Below are positions 29,103-37,579 of a stretch of DNA of 64,000 nt, in pieces. The position numbers were made by a program, and so were the translations under genes. The stretch comes from Vibrio navarrensis (GTDB taxonomy: Bacteria; Pseudomonadota; Gammaproteobacteria; Enterobacterales; Vibrionaceae), in the NCBI RefSeq assembly GCF_015767675.1, contig NZ_CP065218.1:682001-746000 (forward strand). Reading direction: 5' to 3'. Position 1 is the stretch's first letter; each line of letters begins with the position of its first letter. The notes beneath the pieces are model-generated. The model saw only the letters and a program-made list of their open reading frames with translations. It was not told where the DNA came from and made no database searches.

Positions 29103-29127
29103 AAAAAAGGCGAGCTCTCGGCTCGCC
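29103..29127 (-). terminator. Rho-independent terminator of scrK
   Basis: 7-bp stem (GGCGAGC / GCTCGCC) with a 5-nt loop, followed on the minus strand by six T. It starts 23 bp after the scrK stop. Confidence 0.88.
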
Positions 29128-29149
29128 CAAAACAGATTCACTCGTACCA

Positions 29150-30070
29150 TCAAGCAAGAAAGGCCATAAGCGCCGCTTGATTGGGCAGTGCCGTCATCGC
29201 CCCTTTCTGCGTCGTAGCGAGCGCACCACAGCCATGCGCCCAAGTAATAGCCTGAGTAATGGCCTCAGCCGAGCGCCAATCCTCTGCGACAGACAACTGG
29301 TAGAGTAAACCGCCGACAAACGCATCGCCCGCTCCGGTCGTATCAATCGGCTTCACCACTTTTCCGCTCACCAACGTCTGCGTTTTGCCCGCCACCACTA
29401 AAGCACCCTTGGCACCTTGGGTGATTACCACCAGCGGCAGTACATAGCTTTCCAATACCGCCAAACCTTCTTCAATCGAGGCCGTTTGGGTGAGCAGCAT
29501 CAGTTCTTCTTCGGAGAACTTCACCACATCCGCCAGCGCGACCGCGCGCATCACCACCTCGATCAGCTCCTGAGGTTTCGCCCAAACTTCTTCGCGCAAG
29601 TTTGGATCAAAGCTGACAAAACCGCCAGCCTGTTTCATCCGCGCGATCGCTTCAAACGTGCTGCTACGGCTGGGCTCGTTGGCCAAGGCAATCGAGCAAA
29701 CGTGCAGCCACTCGCGCGATTTAAATCTCGGGATGTCAGTAGGTTGGAGAAATTGATCCGCGCTTGGCTTGACCATAAAAGTGAAGCTACGCTCACCGCT
29801 ATCATCCAAGTCGACCACCACCGTTGAGGTGCGCTTTTCGCTATCTAGAGTTAAATGCTGGCAATCCACCGCTTCATCGCTGAGTGTTTGCTGCATAAAC
29901 CGCCCAAAGGGATCGTTCCCGACTCGACCAAAAAACGCGCTATCTCCACCTAGGCGAGCAATCGCCACTGCAACATTGGCAGGCGCGCCACCCGGGCATT
30001 TAAGGTAGTGCGCTTCACCATCGGGGATCAAATCCACCACCGCATCACCCGTTACCCATACTCTGCTCAT
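29150..30070 (-). CDS. scrK: Fructokinase (PfkB family)
   Basis: 306 residues. PfkB signature 1 is visible as CPGGAPANVAVAIARLGGDSAFFGRVG. Signature 2, with the catalytic base, is PIDTTGAGDAFVGGLL (Asp near residue 250). It phosphorylates the fructose released by ScrB, giving fructose-6-phosphate. The gene is on the minus strand with its own terminator and its own ScrR-like operator (30217-30232). It is thus a separate unit of the same regulon, unlike enteric scr operons where scrK is co-transcribed with scrA and scrB. Confidence 0.93.
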   Translation of the reverse strand: MSRVWVTGDAVVDLIPDGEAHYLKCPGGAPANVAVAIARLGGDSAFFGRVGNDPFGRFMQQTLSDEAVDCQHLTLDSEKRTSTVVVDLDDSGERSFTFMVKPSADQFLQPTDIPRFKSREWLHVCSIALANEPSRSSTFEAIARMKQAGGFVSFDPNLREEVWAKPQELIEVVMRAVALADVVKFSEEELMLLTQTASIEEGLAVLESYVLPLVVITQGAKGALVVAGKTQTLVSGKVVKPIDTTGAGDAFVGGLLYQLSVAEDWRSAEAITQAITWAHGCGALATTQKGAMTALPNQAALMAFLA

Positions 30071-30216
30071 CTCAATTCTCCAAATATAGCCTGCGCTCAG
30101 TGTAAACCATGTACTTAAGATGAAAAGTCACGATGCTCAAACCGATCGGCGCTGAGTTTAAATTTGTGATCATGCAAAAATTTTTGTAGCGCCAAACATG
30201 CCTTTTTAAACCTTTT

Positions 30217-30232
30217 CCGGTATCGTTCCCAA
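30217..30232. promoter_or_regulatory. ScrR-like operator upstream of scrK
   Basis: On the minus strand TTGGGAACGATACCGG, the fourth copy of the shared operator, about 150 bp upstream of the scrK start. Confidence 0.7.
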
Positions 30233-30335
30233 GAAAGGGTAATTGTCACTGGCTGCAAACAATGATTGCAGCCAGTATCTTCCGTTGTTACTGGCATATG
30301 CTATTAACTCAATTTGCCTAACCAACGGGATCACC

Positions 30336-30749
30336 ATGAATCACGCCCTCACCCTGCACAAAAGCTGTGCTGTCTGCGCCAGCGAACAACAAAACCCGTA
30401 CAGCCTTGGAGTGGAATACCAATTGAGTGAAGAAAACCTCGTCTTTGCGCAGTTTACTCCGCAGGTTCGTCATATGGGCTATCAAAATCTGCTCCATGGT
30501 GGTATCGCCAGTGCCTTGCTCGATGGTGCGATGACGCACTGTTTGCTGTTGCAAAATATTCCAGCGCTGACGGCAAGGCTCGACGTTCGTTACCATGAAC
30601 CGATTGCAATTGGCGAACAGGTGATGATTTTCGCCCGTTGCGATACGCAGAAACGGGGCATATATCAGCTTTCTGCCGAGCTGTGTGTTCAGGGGAAGGT
30701 TCATGTGAGCGCAAGTGGCAAATTTATTGTGCCAAAGCCGCAAAACTAG
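30336..30749 (+). CDS. PaaI-type hotdog-fold thioesterase
   Basis: 137 residues from the ATG at 30336 (ACGGGA upstream); upstream in-frame ATG at 30243 is not family-like. The segment HGGIASALLDGAMTHCL is the hotdog helix with the catalytic HGG-x-D pattern of PaaI/YiiD-like acyl-CoA thioesterases, followed by strands LDVRYHEPIAIGEQVMIFA. It would hydrolyse an acyl-CoA in the cytoplasm. Cys residues near the N-terminus (KSCAVCA) are unusual but seen in some members. No clear operon partner: scrK is divergent and the next gene is 400 bp away. Confidence 0.85.
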   Translation: MNHALTLHKSCAVCASEQQNPYSLGVEYQLSEENLVFAQFTPQVRHMGYQNLLHGGIASALLDGAMTHCLLLQNIPALTARLDVRYHEPIAIGEQVMIFARCDTQKRGIYQLSAELCVQGKVHVSASGKFIVPKPQN

Positions 30750-31153
30750 CGGGAACACTCACGGGGAGAAAGGTCAAAGTGGAGTGAAAAACGGCGGCTG
30801 AAGGCGGAAAGAGAATGGGCAGTAGAACTAGCCAAGCCTTGCTCGCCTTGCTCGCCTAGCGAGAAGGGCAAAGCGTCATCGCTGACCGAAGAGACATCGT
30901 GATCTCGTCACTCGACTTCACACTATGGGCGTTTTGTCTTTCAGCTCATTCGCATTGAGCTTTACCGCTCATTTTGCCGGAAGAGAAAACTCCCTCTAGT
31001 TCAATATGATAGAAACCGCCGCGCAACTGGTTGATACCTAGTGGTTTAACATGTTGTTTTAATTTACTTGGCGGAATGTGCTAAACCACGATGTAAGCAA
31101 TTATGACAAAAGCTATAATCCCTAATATTGTCCTCCGCCCAAGGTAAACCGAC
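30750..31153. other. Intergenic region upstream of the chemotaxis transducer
   Basis: About 400 bp without a supported gene. It has a local tandem TTGCTCGCC (30839-30856) and a small hairpin-like CTCGCCTAGCGAG beside it. I saw no promoter I could support. Confidence 0.35.
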
Positions 31154-32470
31154 ATGTTTTTTAATAACTCTCTGCAAAGAGAAAACCAACAACTAAAAGA
31201 AAGATTGTATTCGCTTGAACAGATAAATGAGAGCCTCAACAATGACATGTTGCGTATAACGCTTGATCCGCAAGGGAAGGTCAATGACGTCAATGCGAAT
31301 TTTGAGCGAGAGTTGGGTATTAAGCTCGCTAATATCTCTGGCGAACACCTCACTAACCTCGTTCCCAAACATGCTAGAGCTACCCCACATTATACGCGGA
31401 TGAAAAGTGCCATTGAGAAGCGTGAACATTGGAATGGTGCCTTGCAAATAGAGAAAGGTAATCACCAAGAAGCCTGGCTCAGAGCAATTGTTCAACCTGT
31501 GATAGATATAACAGGCAATGTCCAAAGCTTCATCGTTTTTGCCACTGAGCTAACCCGTACCATCAGTAAATCTCGCGAGCACGAAGATTTGCTCAAAGCG
31601 CTTAATCGCTCTACCGCTGTGATTGAATTTAACCTTGATGGCACAATTATCCGCGCCAATGAGAATTTCTTGCGCGGCATGGGATTTAGCAACAATGAAC
31701 AAATCGCCGGGAAACATCACCGCATTTTTTGTCATAGCGAAGAAGCGAATTCTTCCGCTTACATAGAATTTTGGAAAAAGCTGGCAGCAGGTCAGTTCAT
31801 TTCAGACCGCTTTCAGCGTATCGATAACTACGGACGTACCGTGTGGCTCGAAGCCTCCTACAACCCCATCCATGATGACTTCGGGGAACTGTATAAAGTC
31901 GTCAAGTTTGCTACGGTGATCACCGATCAAGTGAATCAGGAACAGGTTGTTGCCGAAGCCGCACATTTGGCTTACAGCATCTCTGAAGAGACTGGAAAGC
32001 AGACATCGCAAGGTCAAGAAGTGGTCAGAAGCATGATCGACAAGATGGAGAGCCTAGTCGAGCAGATGCAGCGTGCCACGCAAGACATAGAAAAACTGAA
32101 AGACGATTCACAGAAAATTGATGACCTCGTAGGCGACATTAGCGCCATCGCCGACCAAACCAACTTGCTGGCACTAAACGCGGCGATTGAAGCGGCGCGA
32201 GCGGGCGAACAGGGCCGTGGATTTGCCGTGGTGGCGGACGAAGTGCGCAAACTGGCTTCAAGAACTAACCAGACCACTAAAGAGATAGCCGATGTGGTGT
32301 CGGAGAATTTACAAGGAACCACCAAAGCGGTTGAACTTATCGCGGACTGCCAAGTGCAGGCTGGCGACACGTTGCAATTATCCAATCAAGCTGGGCAATT
32401 GATGGAAGAGATCAAATCTGGCGCGGAACAAGTCATCGAATCGGTCAGTCAATTCAACCAAAAGCTCTAA
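31154..32470 (+). CDS. Cytoplasmic methyl-accepting chemotaxis protein with two PAS domains
   Basis: 438 residues without any transmembrane segment. Order: a short coiled coil (about 5-30, [19 protein letters not shown]), PAS 1 (about 35-145), PAS 2 (about 155-275; [23 protein letters not shown]) and a short MCP signalling domain (about 290-438). The tip motif is [28 protein letters not shown]. It resembles soluble redox- or oxygen-sensing transducers of the Aer2 kind; the PAS cofactor is unknown. The signalling hairpin is short, and no methylation helices of ordinary length are visible. It would signal to CheA from the cytoplasm. Confidence 0.88.
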   Translation: MFFNNSLQRENQQLKERLYSLEQINESLNNDMLRITLDPQGKVNDVNANFERELGIKLANISGEHLTNLVPKHARATPHYTRMKSAIEKREHWNGALQIEKGNHQEAWLRAIVQPVIDITGNVQSFIVFATELTRTISKSREHEDLLKALNRSTAVIEFNLDGTIIRANENFLRGMGFSNNEQIAGKHHRIFCHSEEANSSAYIEFWKKLAAGQFISDRFQRIDNYGRTVWLEASYNPIHDDFGELYKVVKFATVITDQVNQEQVVAEAAHLAYSISEETGKQTSQGQEVVRSMIDKMESLVEQMQRATQDIEKLKDDSQKIDDLVGDISAIADQTNLLALNAAIEAARAGEQGRGFAVVADEVRKLASRTNQTTKEIADVVSENLQGTTKAVELIADCQVQAGDTLQLSNQAGQLMEEIKSGAEQVIESVSQFNQKL

Positions 32471-32522
32471 GCCGATAACAAGCAAAAGTGCCACTGGAAT
32501 TCACCACTTGTGGCACAAAAGC

Positions 32523-32552
32523 AAAACGCCCACAGCAATGTGAGCGTTTTTT
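32523..32552. terminator. Terminator between the transducer and the decarboxylase gene
   Basis: Hairpin AAAACGC-C-CAC / GTG-A-GCGTTTT with one internal mismatch and a 6-nt loop, followed by T on the + strand. It lies between convergent genes. Confidence 0.75.
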
Positions 32553-32578
32553 GTTTTTGCGGTCATCCGTTTGGGTTA

Positions 32579-33772
32579 TCAGCCAATCAAACGTTCGCTG
32601 TTTTCCACTTGTTCATTCAGCGCGATGGTCTGCGCACGTTTGAAAAAGTTAAAGTCTGTTGCCGTCGCGCTGGTGTACGCGCCCATGGTACGACCAATTA
32701 CCAAATCGCCGTTTTCCAGTTTTGGCAGCATGATGTTTTCCGCAATCACGTCCACACTGTCACAAGTTGGGCCAGACAACACGCTTGGCAATAGCTCACC
32801 GCCTTGTTTGATGGTCACCAATGGGTATTTGGCATCATCGAACATCAAACCACTGAACGAACCGTAGATACCGTCGTCTAGGTAATACCAGATCTGTCCT
32901 TCACGCTCGGCTTGCCCCATTACCGAAGCAACGCTAGTTACCGCTGGCGCGCAGATGAAGCGTCCGGGTTCAGCCAGCACATGCACCGTATCAGGCAATG
33001 CATTTAACGCTTGGTTAATCGGCGCACAAAACTCATCAATCGGCATCACTTGCTGAGTGTAGTTGACTGGGAAACCGCCACCGATATCGAGCGTGCTGAG
33101 TGCTGGTAGGCCCATTTCCACCACTTGCTGCATCACACGATGGCAGGTGTGGATCGCTTCTACATATTTATGCGGATTGGTGGTTTGTGAACCAACATGG
33201 AACGACAAGCCTTTAATGCGAATATTCCACGCTTGAGCGGTTTCAATGATGGTCAGTGCTTGCTCTGGTGAACAGCCGAATTTTTTCGATAAATCAGCAA
33301 ACGCTTCTGAGTTGCGAAAGCTCAAACGCACCAACAATTCCACCTCTTCGCTGTACGCTTTGAACTTCGCCAGCTCATTGAGGTTGTCGACCACAAACAC
33401 ATTACAGCCATACGCCAGCGCATCGCGGATATCCGCATCACGTTTGATCGGATGGGTGTGGATGGTCAGCTCGGCCGGTACGCCTTCTTGCGCAACGAGA
33501 TCGACTTCTCCGCTGGTTGCCAGATCAAAACTGGCGCCTTCCGCCAACAGCGTTCTGACCACAACTGGGTGCGGCAGTGGCTTGAGCGCGTAGTGTAACG
33601 TCACGCCGGGTAAGGCATTTTTCAGTGCACGGTACTGCTGACGAATAATATCGCAATCAAGCAGCAACAGCGGCGCGCCAAATTGTTCAACGGAAGATTC
33701 GATCAGCGCGATGTCGTCATTGGACAGCGCAGGAGAAGAGATAGATTGAAAACCAAATGCAGAATGAGCCAT
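32579..33772 (-). CDS. Lysine/ornithine decarboxylase (alanine-racemase-fold PLP enzyme)
   Basis: 397 residues. I start at the ATG at 33772, with TGGAGG 6 nt upstream. Lys64 in LHYALKPLPHP forms the Schiff base with pyridoxal phosphate. HVGSQT and DIGGGFPVNY are phosphate-binding segments, and the catalytic Cys lies in GPTCDSVDVI near the C-terminus. This fold-type III enzyme makes putrescine or cadaverine by decarboxylation of ornithine or lysine, feeding polyamine synthesis. A Vibrio vulnificus enzyme of this kind is known to accept both substrates (family knowledge). The gene appears monocistronic. Confidence 0.92.
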   Translation of the reverse strand: MAHSAFGFQSISSPALSNDDIALIESSVEQFGAPLLLLDCDIIRQQYRALKNALPGVTLHYALKPLPHPVVVRTLLAEGASFDLATSGEVDLVAQEGVPAELTIHTHPIKRDADIRDALAYGCNVFVVDNLNELAKFKAYSEEVELLVRLSFRNSEAFADLSKKFGCSPEQALTIIETAQAWNIRIKGLSFHVGSQTTNPHKYVEAIHTCHRVMQQVVEMGLPALSTLDIGGGFPVNYTQQVMPIDEFCAPINQALNALPDTVHVLAEPGRFICAPAVTSVASVMGQAEREGQIWYYLDDGIYGSFSGLMFDDAKYPLVTIKQGGELLPSVLSGPTCDSVDVIAENIMLPKLENGDLVIGRTMGAYTSATATDFNFFKRAQTIALNEQVENSERLIG

Positions 33773-34150
33773 TGTAAACCTCCAAGTCTGTTGGGCACTT
33801 TTCATGTGAGTCGTGATGAAAAGTGGAGCGTCAATAAGAGCGCGCGGGCGCCGTCAAAGTCACTCTTGGATAGTTGCTCTATCGCCTTGCCACAAAACAG
33901 AATGTGATGTACTCGGATTGGCTATCATCAAGAAGCAGGGGGATAATAAGGTCATCGTTTACTCAGCACAATAAAAAATGTCCCACCTAAGGAAAAGATT
34001 TTTTATGGTAAAGACCACGATTATTTATGACTATATTTTGCATATCTATTTAACAAATCCTAATGCAATTGCATTTTCCCTTTTGGCTCGGCCTCTTAAC
34101 GCTGATGAGGTACACTTGGCGCTTAAAGCAAAAGATAACAAGGCGTTGTG
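33773..34150. other. Intergenic region between decarboxylase and HAD gene
   Basis: About 380 bp shared by divergent genes. It contains a perfect 14-bp palindrome AATGCAATTGCATT at 34063-34076, a possible operator of unknown regulator. No ORF supported. AAGG at 34139-34143 is the HAD RBS. Confidence 0.45.
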
Positions 34151-34756
34151 ATGAATCTGGCTCTGTTTGACTTCGACGGCACGCTCACCAATGAAGATAT
34201 GTTTTCACTCTTTCTCAACCATTCCGCCTCAGGCACGCGTAAGTGGGTGGGCCGAGTGGTGATCGCGCCGTTTTATCTGCTGTACAAAACCAATCTGTTG
34301 CCAAGTCATCTTATGCGCCCCATCGCCAGTTGGATCGCGTTTAAAGGCCGCCGAGAAGCAACGCTGCAAATAATAGGAGCGCAGTTTGCCCGTGACGTTA
34401 TTCCACGTTATCTACGGCCGGAGGCGGTGGCGAAACTGGCTTGGCATCAACAGCGCGGCGATCGGATCATCTTGGTCTCCGCGTCGCTCGATCTCTATCT
34501 GCGCCATTGGTGCGACGCGCAAGGCATTGAGCTATTGTGCAGTGAAATGGCGGTCAGCCGCGGCCGGTATACGGGCAAATACCAACAAGGCGATTGCAGC
34601 AGAGAACAGAAAGTACAGCGGGTAAAACAGCACTGTCGACTAAGCGACTACAGCAAGGTTTATGCTTACGGCGACACCGAAGAGGATTGGCCGATGCTCA
34701 ATATGGCCGATGAAGCGTATATGAATTGGCAGCGCGTGCGCACTGCCAATCGTTAG
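34151..34756 (+). CDS. HAD-superfamily subfamily IB phosphatase
   Basis: 201 residues from the ATG at 34151; the in-frame GTG just before is less likely because AAGG sits 7 nt from the ATG. Motif I is LFDFDGTLTNEDMF with the nucleophile Asp, motif II is LVSASLDLY, and motif IV is AYGDTEEDWPML. This pattern is of the SerB-like IB group (YfhB and relatives), phosphatases of small phosphate esters or of phosphatidylglycerol-phosphate. The substrate cannot be fixed. It converges on the LPMO gene with 8 bp between stops. Confidence 0.87.
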   Translation: MNLALFDFDGTLTNEDMFSLFLNHSASGTRKWVGRVVIAPFYLLYKTNLLPSHLMRPIASWIAFKGRREATLQIIGAQFARDVIPRYLRPEAVAKLAWHQQRGDRIILVSASLDLYLRHWCDAQGIELLCSEMAVSRGRYTGKYQQGDCSREQKVQRVKQHCRLSDYSKVYAYGDTEEDWPMLNMADEAYMNWQRVRTANR

Positions 34757-34764
34757 TCGCGAGA

Positions 34765-35943
34765 CTATTTCCAAACGCCCCACTCTCCGGTGGTGCCCGG
34801 TTCCTCACCTTTGGTCCACCATTTGGCCGTCCATTCGCGTCCGTTGTGGCTCACGACATCGCCCGCCTGATAAACTTTGTCTTTACTCCAAAGGTTGTCT
34901 GGCTCGGTCGGCGGTGTGGTATCGCCTTTGACCAGCGACAGCGCGTAACTGAAATTGGCGCTTGGCGCATGGACTTGGTTGGCAAACAAGTTGCGCGTAT
35001 CGAACATATAGTGGTTCATCTCCTGATGCCAGATACCGATGTACCAATCTTTATGCTGCTGACCATTGAACTGCCCTGCCAGCTCTGCCGCCCAAGTGCT
35101 GGTGTTGTTGGCGCTGATCGGTAAAGAGAGATCCACCAGCTCTGCGCCGGACGCATCAAAGGTTCTAAAACGCACCGTATCTCCCGATTCCACCGTAAAG
35201 CCTTGCGGAACAAAATAGCCCAGCACGCTCAGGTTGTTACCCGGCTCAGTCGGTGGATCCGTCGGGTCGGTTGGAGGTGTGGTTCCTCCGTCTTTGAACG
35301 TGATGTCGCTACAGTTGTAGAAGCCTTCGCCACCGGCATCAACACGCTGCCAGCGAGTGTAGAGAATGGCATCACCGCTGCGCCCCGCCGGAAAGCTGAC
35401 CTTAATGCGATAGCGTTTTTGCTCATCCACCGCCACATCGCCAGCGCTATCGATCAGCTCGAGATCATCCCACGTCAGTGGCAAAGAAGGATCGTAGCTT
35501 GGTTTGGTGAGATAAAATTCCCAGTAAGAGGGGTTATGCGGCACCACGCCAGCAAACACTAAATCCAGCTGATTGTTGGCATCCAGAGAGACATTGCTTC
35601 TTTGCCAATCGGGCGAAGGCAAATTCAACCCCGCTTTCGCCGCATCGCCCGCCGAGCACAGCTCGCCATTGGCCACAATCGCTTTTACATGGGCCATATC
35701 ACGATAGTTAGGCACATTGGCAGAGACTTCATTGCGCTGCACAAATGGATACGCGCCAGAGACATCATACGCCGCCTGACACGCCTGATTAGGGATTTCA
35801 TTTGTCCAGAAACCGCCATCTTCATAACAGATGTTTTGTCTCGCATTGGGGTATTCGACCCAGCCATGGGCACTGACATTGCATGCGCTGAGCGCGGCGA
35901 TAACACTCGCCCCCAAGGCAGACAGAGTAATTGTATTTTTCAT
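34765..35943 (-). CDS. Secreted AA10 lytic polysaccharide monooxygenase with chitin-binding module
   Basis: 392 residues. The signal peptide ends ...SACNVSA before HGWVEYP; the exposed N-terminal His (about 26) is the copper ligand of LPMOs. The catalytic domain (26-210) contains the second His in YRDMAHVKA. A Thr/Pro-rich linker (TTPPTDPTDPPTEP, about 220-235) leads to a GbpA-like beta-domain (about 240-340). A C-terminal CBM5/12-like module (LWSKDKVYQAGDVVSHNGREWTAKWW) gives chitin binding. It cleaves crystalline chitin by copper-dependent oxidation, outside the cell. Fits a marine chitin degrader. No chitinase is adjacent in this window. Confidence 0.92.
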   Translation of the reverse strand: MKNTITLSALGASVIAALSACNVSAHGWVEYPNARQNICYEDGGFWTNEIPNQACQAAYDVSGAYPFVQRNEVSANVPNYRDMAHVKAIVANGELCSAGDAAKAGLNLPSPDWQRSNVSLDANNQLDLVFAGVVPHNPSYWEFYLTKPSYDPSLPLTWDDLELIDSAGDVAVDEQKRYRIKVSFPAGRSGDAILYTRWQRVDAGGEGFYNCSDITFKDGGTTPPTDPTDPPTEPGNNLSVLGYFVPQGFTVESGDTVRFRTFDASGAELVDLSLPISANNTSTWAAELAGQFNGQQHKDWYIGIWHQEMNHYMFDTRNLFANQVHAPSANFSYALSLVKGDTTPPTEPDNLWSKDKVYQAGDVVSHNGREWTAKWWTKGEEPGTTGEWGVWK

Positions 35944-36351
35944 CCTGATCCCTTTTGATTCTCAAAACGTTACGTATTGAAAACCTATCCCGCTTGGTGA
36001 GAATAGGCGCTGTAAAACTAGCAGGATGTGCGTGGCATGCCGCGCTCAAAATGGGATTCAGTGGGACTTTTTGCCCGGTTTGCTAGCTGCTTTCCAGCCT
36101 GTTTGTAGCACGCCAAAGCGCTCGACAAACATTTTCGAGTCACTTCAAAGCGTGCAGGTAACCGACCAATTGACCAAACAATCAAGGAGAAGCGCCTAAG
36201 ATTTATTTTCAGCCTTGCCAATCAAAGTCATCGCAACAACTCAGAAAGCGTTCAGACCAGCAGGCGGCGAACGCTGCTATACAAACTCAAACCAACTGTT
36301 ATCCTCGCCTAAAAAGTCTCAACGGCATACCATCTGCGGTTATACAGTTTG
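35944..36351. other. Intergenic region upstream of the LPMO gene
   Basis: About 410 bp with no supported gene. It must carry the LPMO promoter, but I recognise no specific operator or RNA structure. Confidence 0.35.
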
Positions 36352-36792
36352 CTAGCGTTCATCTTTCGGCGAATCCATCACCACCATAGTGGTGATGGAT
36401 TTTACCTGCTCGCACTCTCCTAACACATCGGCATGAAATTTCTTGTAGCTGACCAGATCGCGCGTTTCAACTCGAAGTAAGTACTCATTCGCCCCCGTGA
36501 TGTTGTGACACTCGACCACTTCATCGACAAAGCGCACATGATCTTCAAATTGTTGCTGCGCTTTTTTGCTGTGCGACGCCAGCCCAATCGACACATAGGC
36601 GACAAAACCGATACCAAGTTGACTGCTGTCGAGCACCGCCCGGTAGCCCTGAATCACCCCTTTACGCTCCAAATCTTGCACTCGTCTTAAGGTGGCCGAG
36701 GCCGACAAACCGACACGCTCTGCCAGCTCAACATTGGGGAGACGGCCATTGCTTTTCAGTGCGTGCAATATTTTTTCGTCAAACTTATCCAT
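36352..36792 (-). CDS. Lrp/AsnC-family transcriptional regulator
   Basis: 146 residues, starting at the ATG at 36792 (MDKFDEKILHALKSNGRLP), which matches the usual Lrp start and length. The helix-turn-helix is VELAERVGLSASATLRRVQDLER (about 18-40), and the RAM amino-acid-binding domain follows (about 65-140, NITGANEYLLRVETRD). It is divergent from a LysE-type exporter gene with 136 bp between starts. In this arrangement such regulators often activate the exporter in response to its amino acid. Confidence 0.9.
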   Translation of the reverse strand: MDKFDEKILHALKSNGRLPNVELAERVGLSASATLRRVQDLERKGVIQGYRAVLDSSQLGIGFVAYVSIGLASHSKKAQQQFEDHVRFVDEVVECHNITGANEYLLRVETRDLVSYKKFHADVLGECEQVKSITTMVVMDSPKDER

Positions 36793-36928
36793 AGTGAAAT
36801 TTTCTTGCTGATATTGTGTTTTGTCATCAAATATAAGCACAAAATTGCCATTGAAACTACTTATGATTGTCGTGACCGGTCAAGCGTTATCTCATGAACC
36901 AACAATAAGAGAAATTGAGGAGAAAATG

Positions 36929-37516
36929 ATGGAGTTGCAACAATTGGGGGCTTTGGCCTTGTTTGCGTTTGTTTCTACCTTTACCCCCGGTCCGAACAAC
37001 ATTATGTTGATGACCTCAGGGGCCAATGTCGGATTTGTGCGCACCATTCCGCACATGCTTGGCGTCACATTCGGTTTTGCCCTGATGGTGATCTTAGTCG
37101 GCGTGGGGCTGATGGGGCTGTTTAACCACTACCCGCTTAGCCATGATATTTTGAAATACCTCAGTCTGAGCTATTTGCTCTATTTGGCGGTGAAAATCGC
37201 CACCAGCGGCAAAGCGGCCGAGAAAGAGAATTTCACGCCGCTCAATTTTTTACAAGCCGCCATTTTTCAATGGGTTAACCCTAAAGGCTGGTCGATGGCA
37301 CTGACTGCGGTCAGCGTTTACAGCAGCGGCAGCCATTGGTGGGAGATGACGTTGATCGCCGGGATTTTTATCGCTGCCAACATTCCTTCGGTCAGCTTTT
37401 GGGCCGCCGCTGGCACACAATTGCAGCGTTGGCTTACCACTAGCACGCGAGTCAAAGGGTTCAACATTAGCATGGCGCTTCTACTGCTGGTCTCCACCCT
37501 TCCTATGCTGGGATAA
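36929..37516 (+). CDS. LysE/RhtB-family amino-acid exporter
   Basis: 195 residues, six membrane helices. The signature is FVSTFTPGPNNIMLMTSGANVGF (about 13-35), and VNPKGWSMALTAVSVY is the second conserved block. I use the second of two adjacent ATGs (36929), 6 nt after GAGGAG; 36926 is equally possible. It would export an amino acid or derivative through the inner membrane. The divergent Lrp-type gene is its likely regulator. Substrate unknown. Confidence 0.9.
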   Translation: MELQQLGALALFAFVSTFTPGPNNIMLMTSGANVGFVRTIPHMLGVTFGFALMVILVGVGLMGLFNHYPLSHDILKYLSLSYLLYLAVKIATSGKAAEKENFTPLNFLQAAIFQWVNPKGWSMALTAVSVYSSGSHWWEMTLIAGIFIAANIPSVSFWAAAGTQLQRWLTTSTRVKGFNISMALLLLVSTLPMLG

Positions 37517-37520
37517 GCAA

Positions 37521-37545
37521 AGAGCCGGACAAGCCGGCTCTTTTT
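37521..37545 (+). terminator. Rho-independent terminator of the LysE-type gene
   Basis: 8-bp perfect stem (AGAGCCGG / CCGGCTCT) with a 5-nt loop, then TTTTT. It begins 4 bp after the stop and may also serve rimO from the other side. Confidence 0.9.
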
Positions 37546-37579
37546 GATTGCGATGATTTGCTGGTAACAATCGGCGGCT

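Noticed and set aside
30837..30860. Tandem TTGCTCGCC and nearby hairpin
   Set aside because: Two copies only, no T-tract and no gene context; likely a chance or slippage event.
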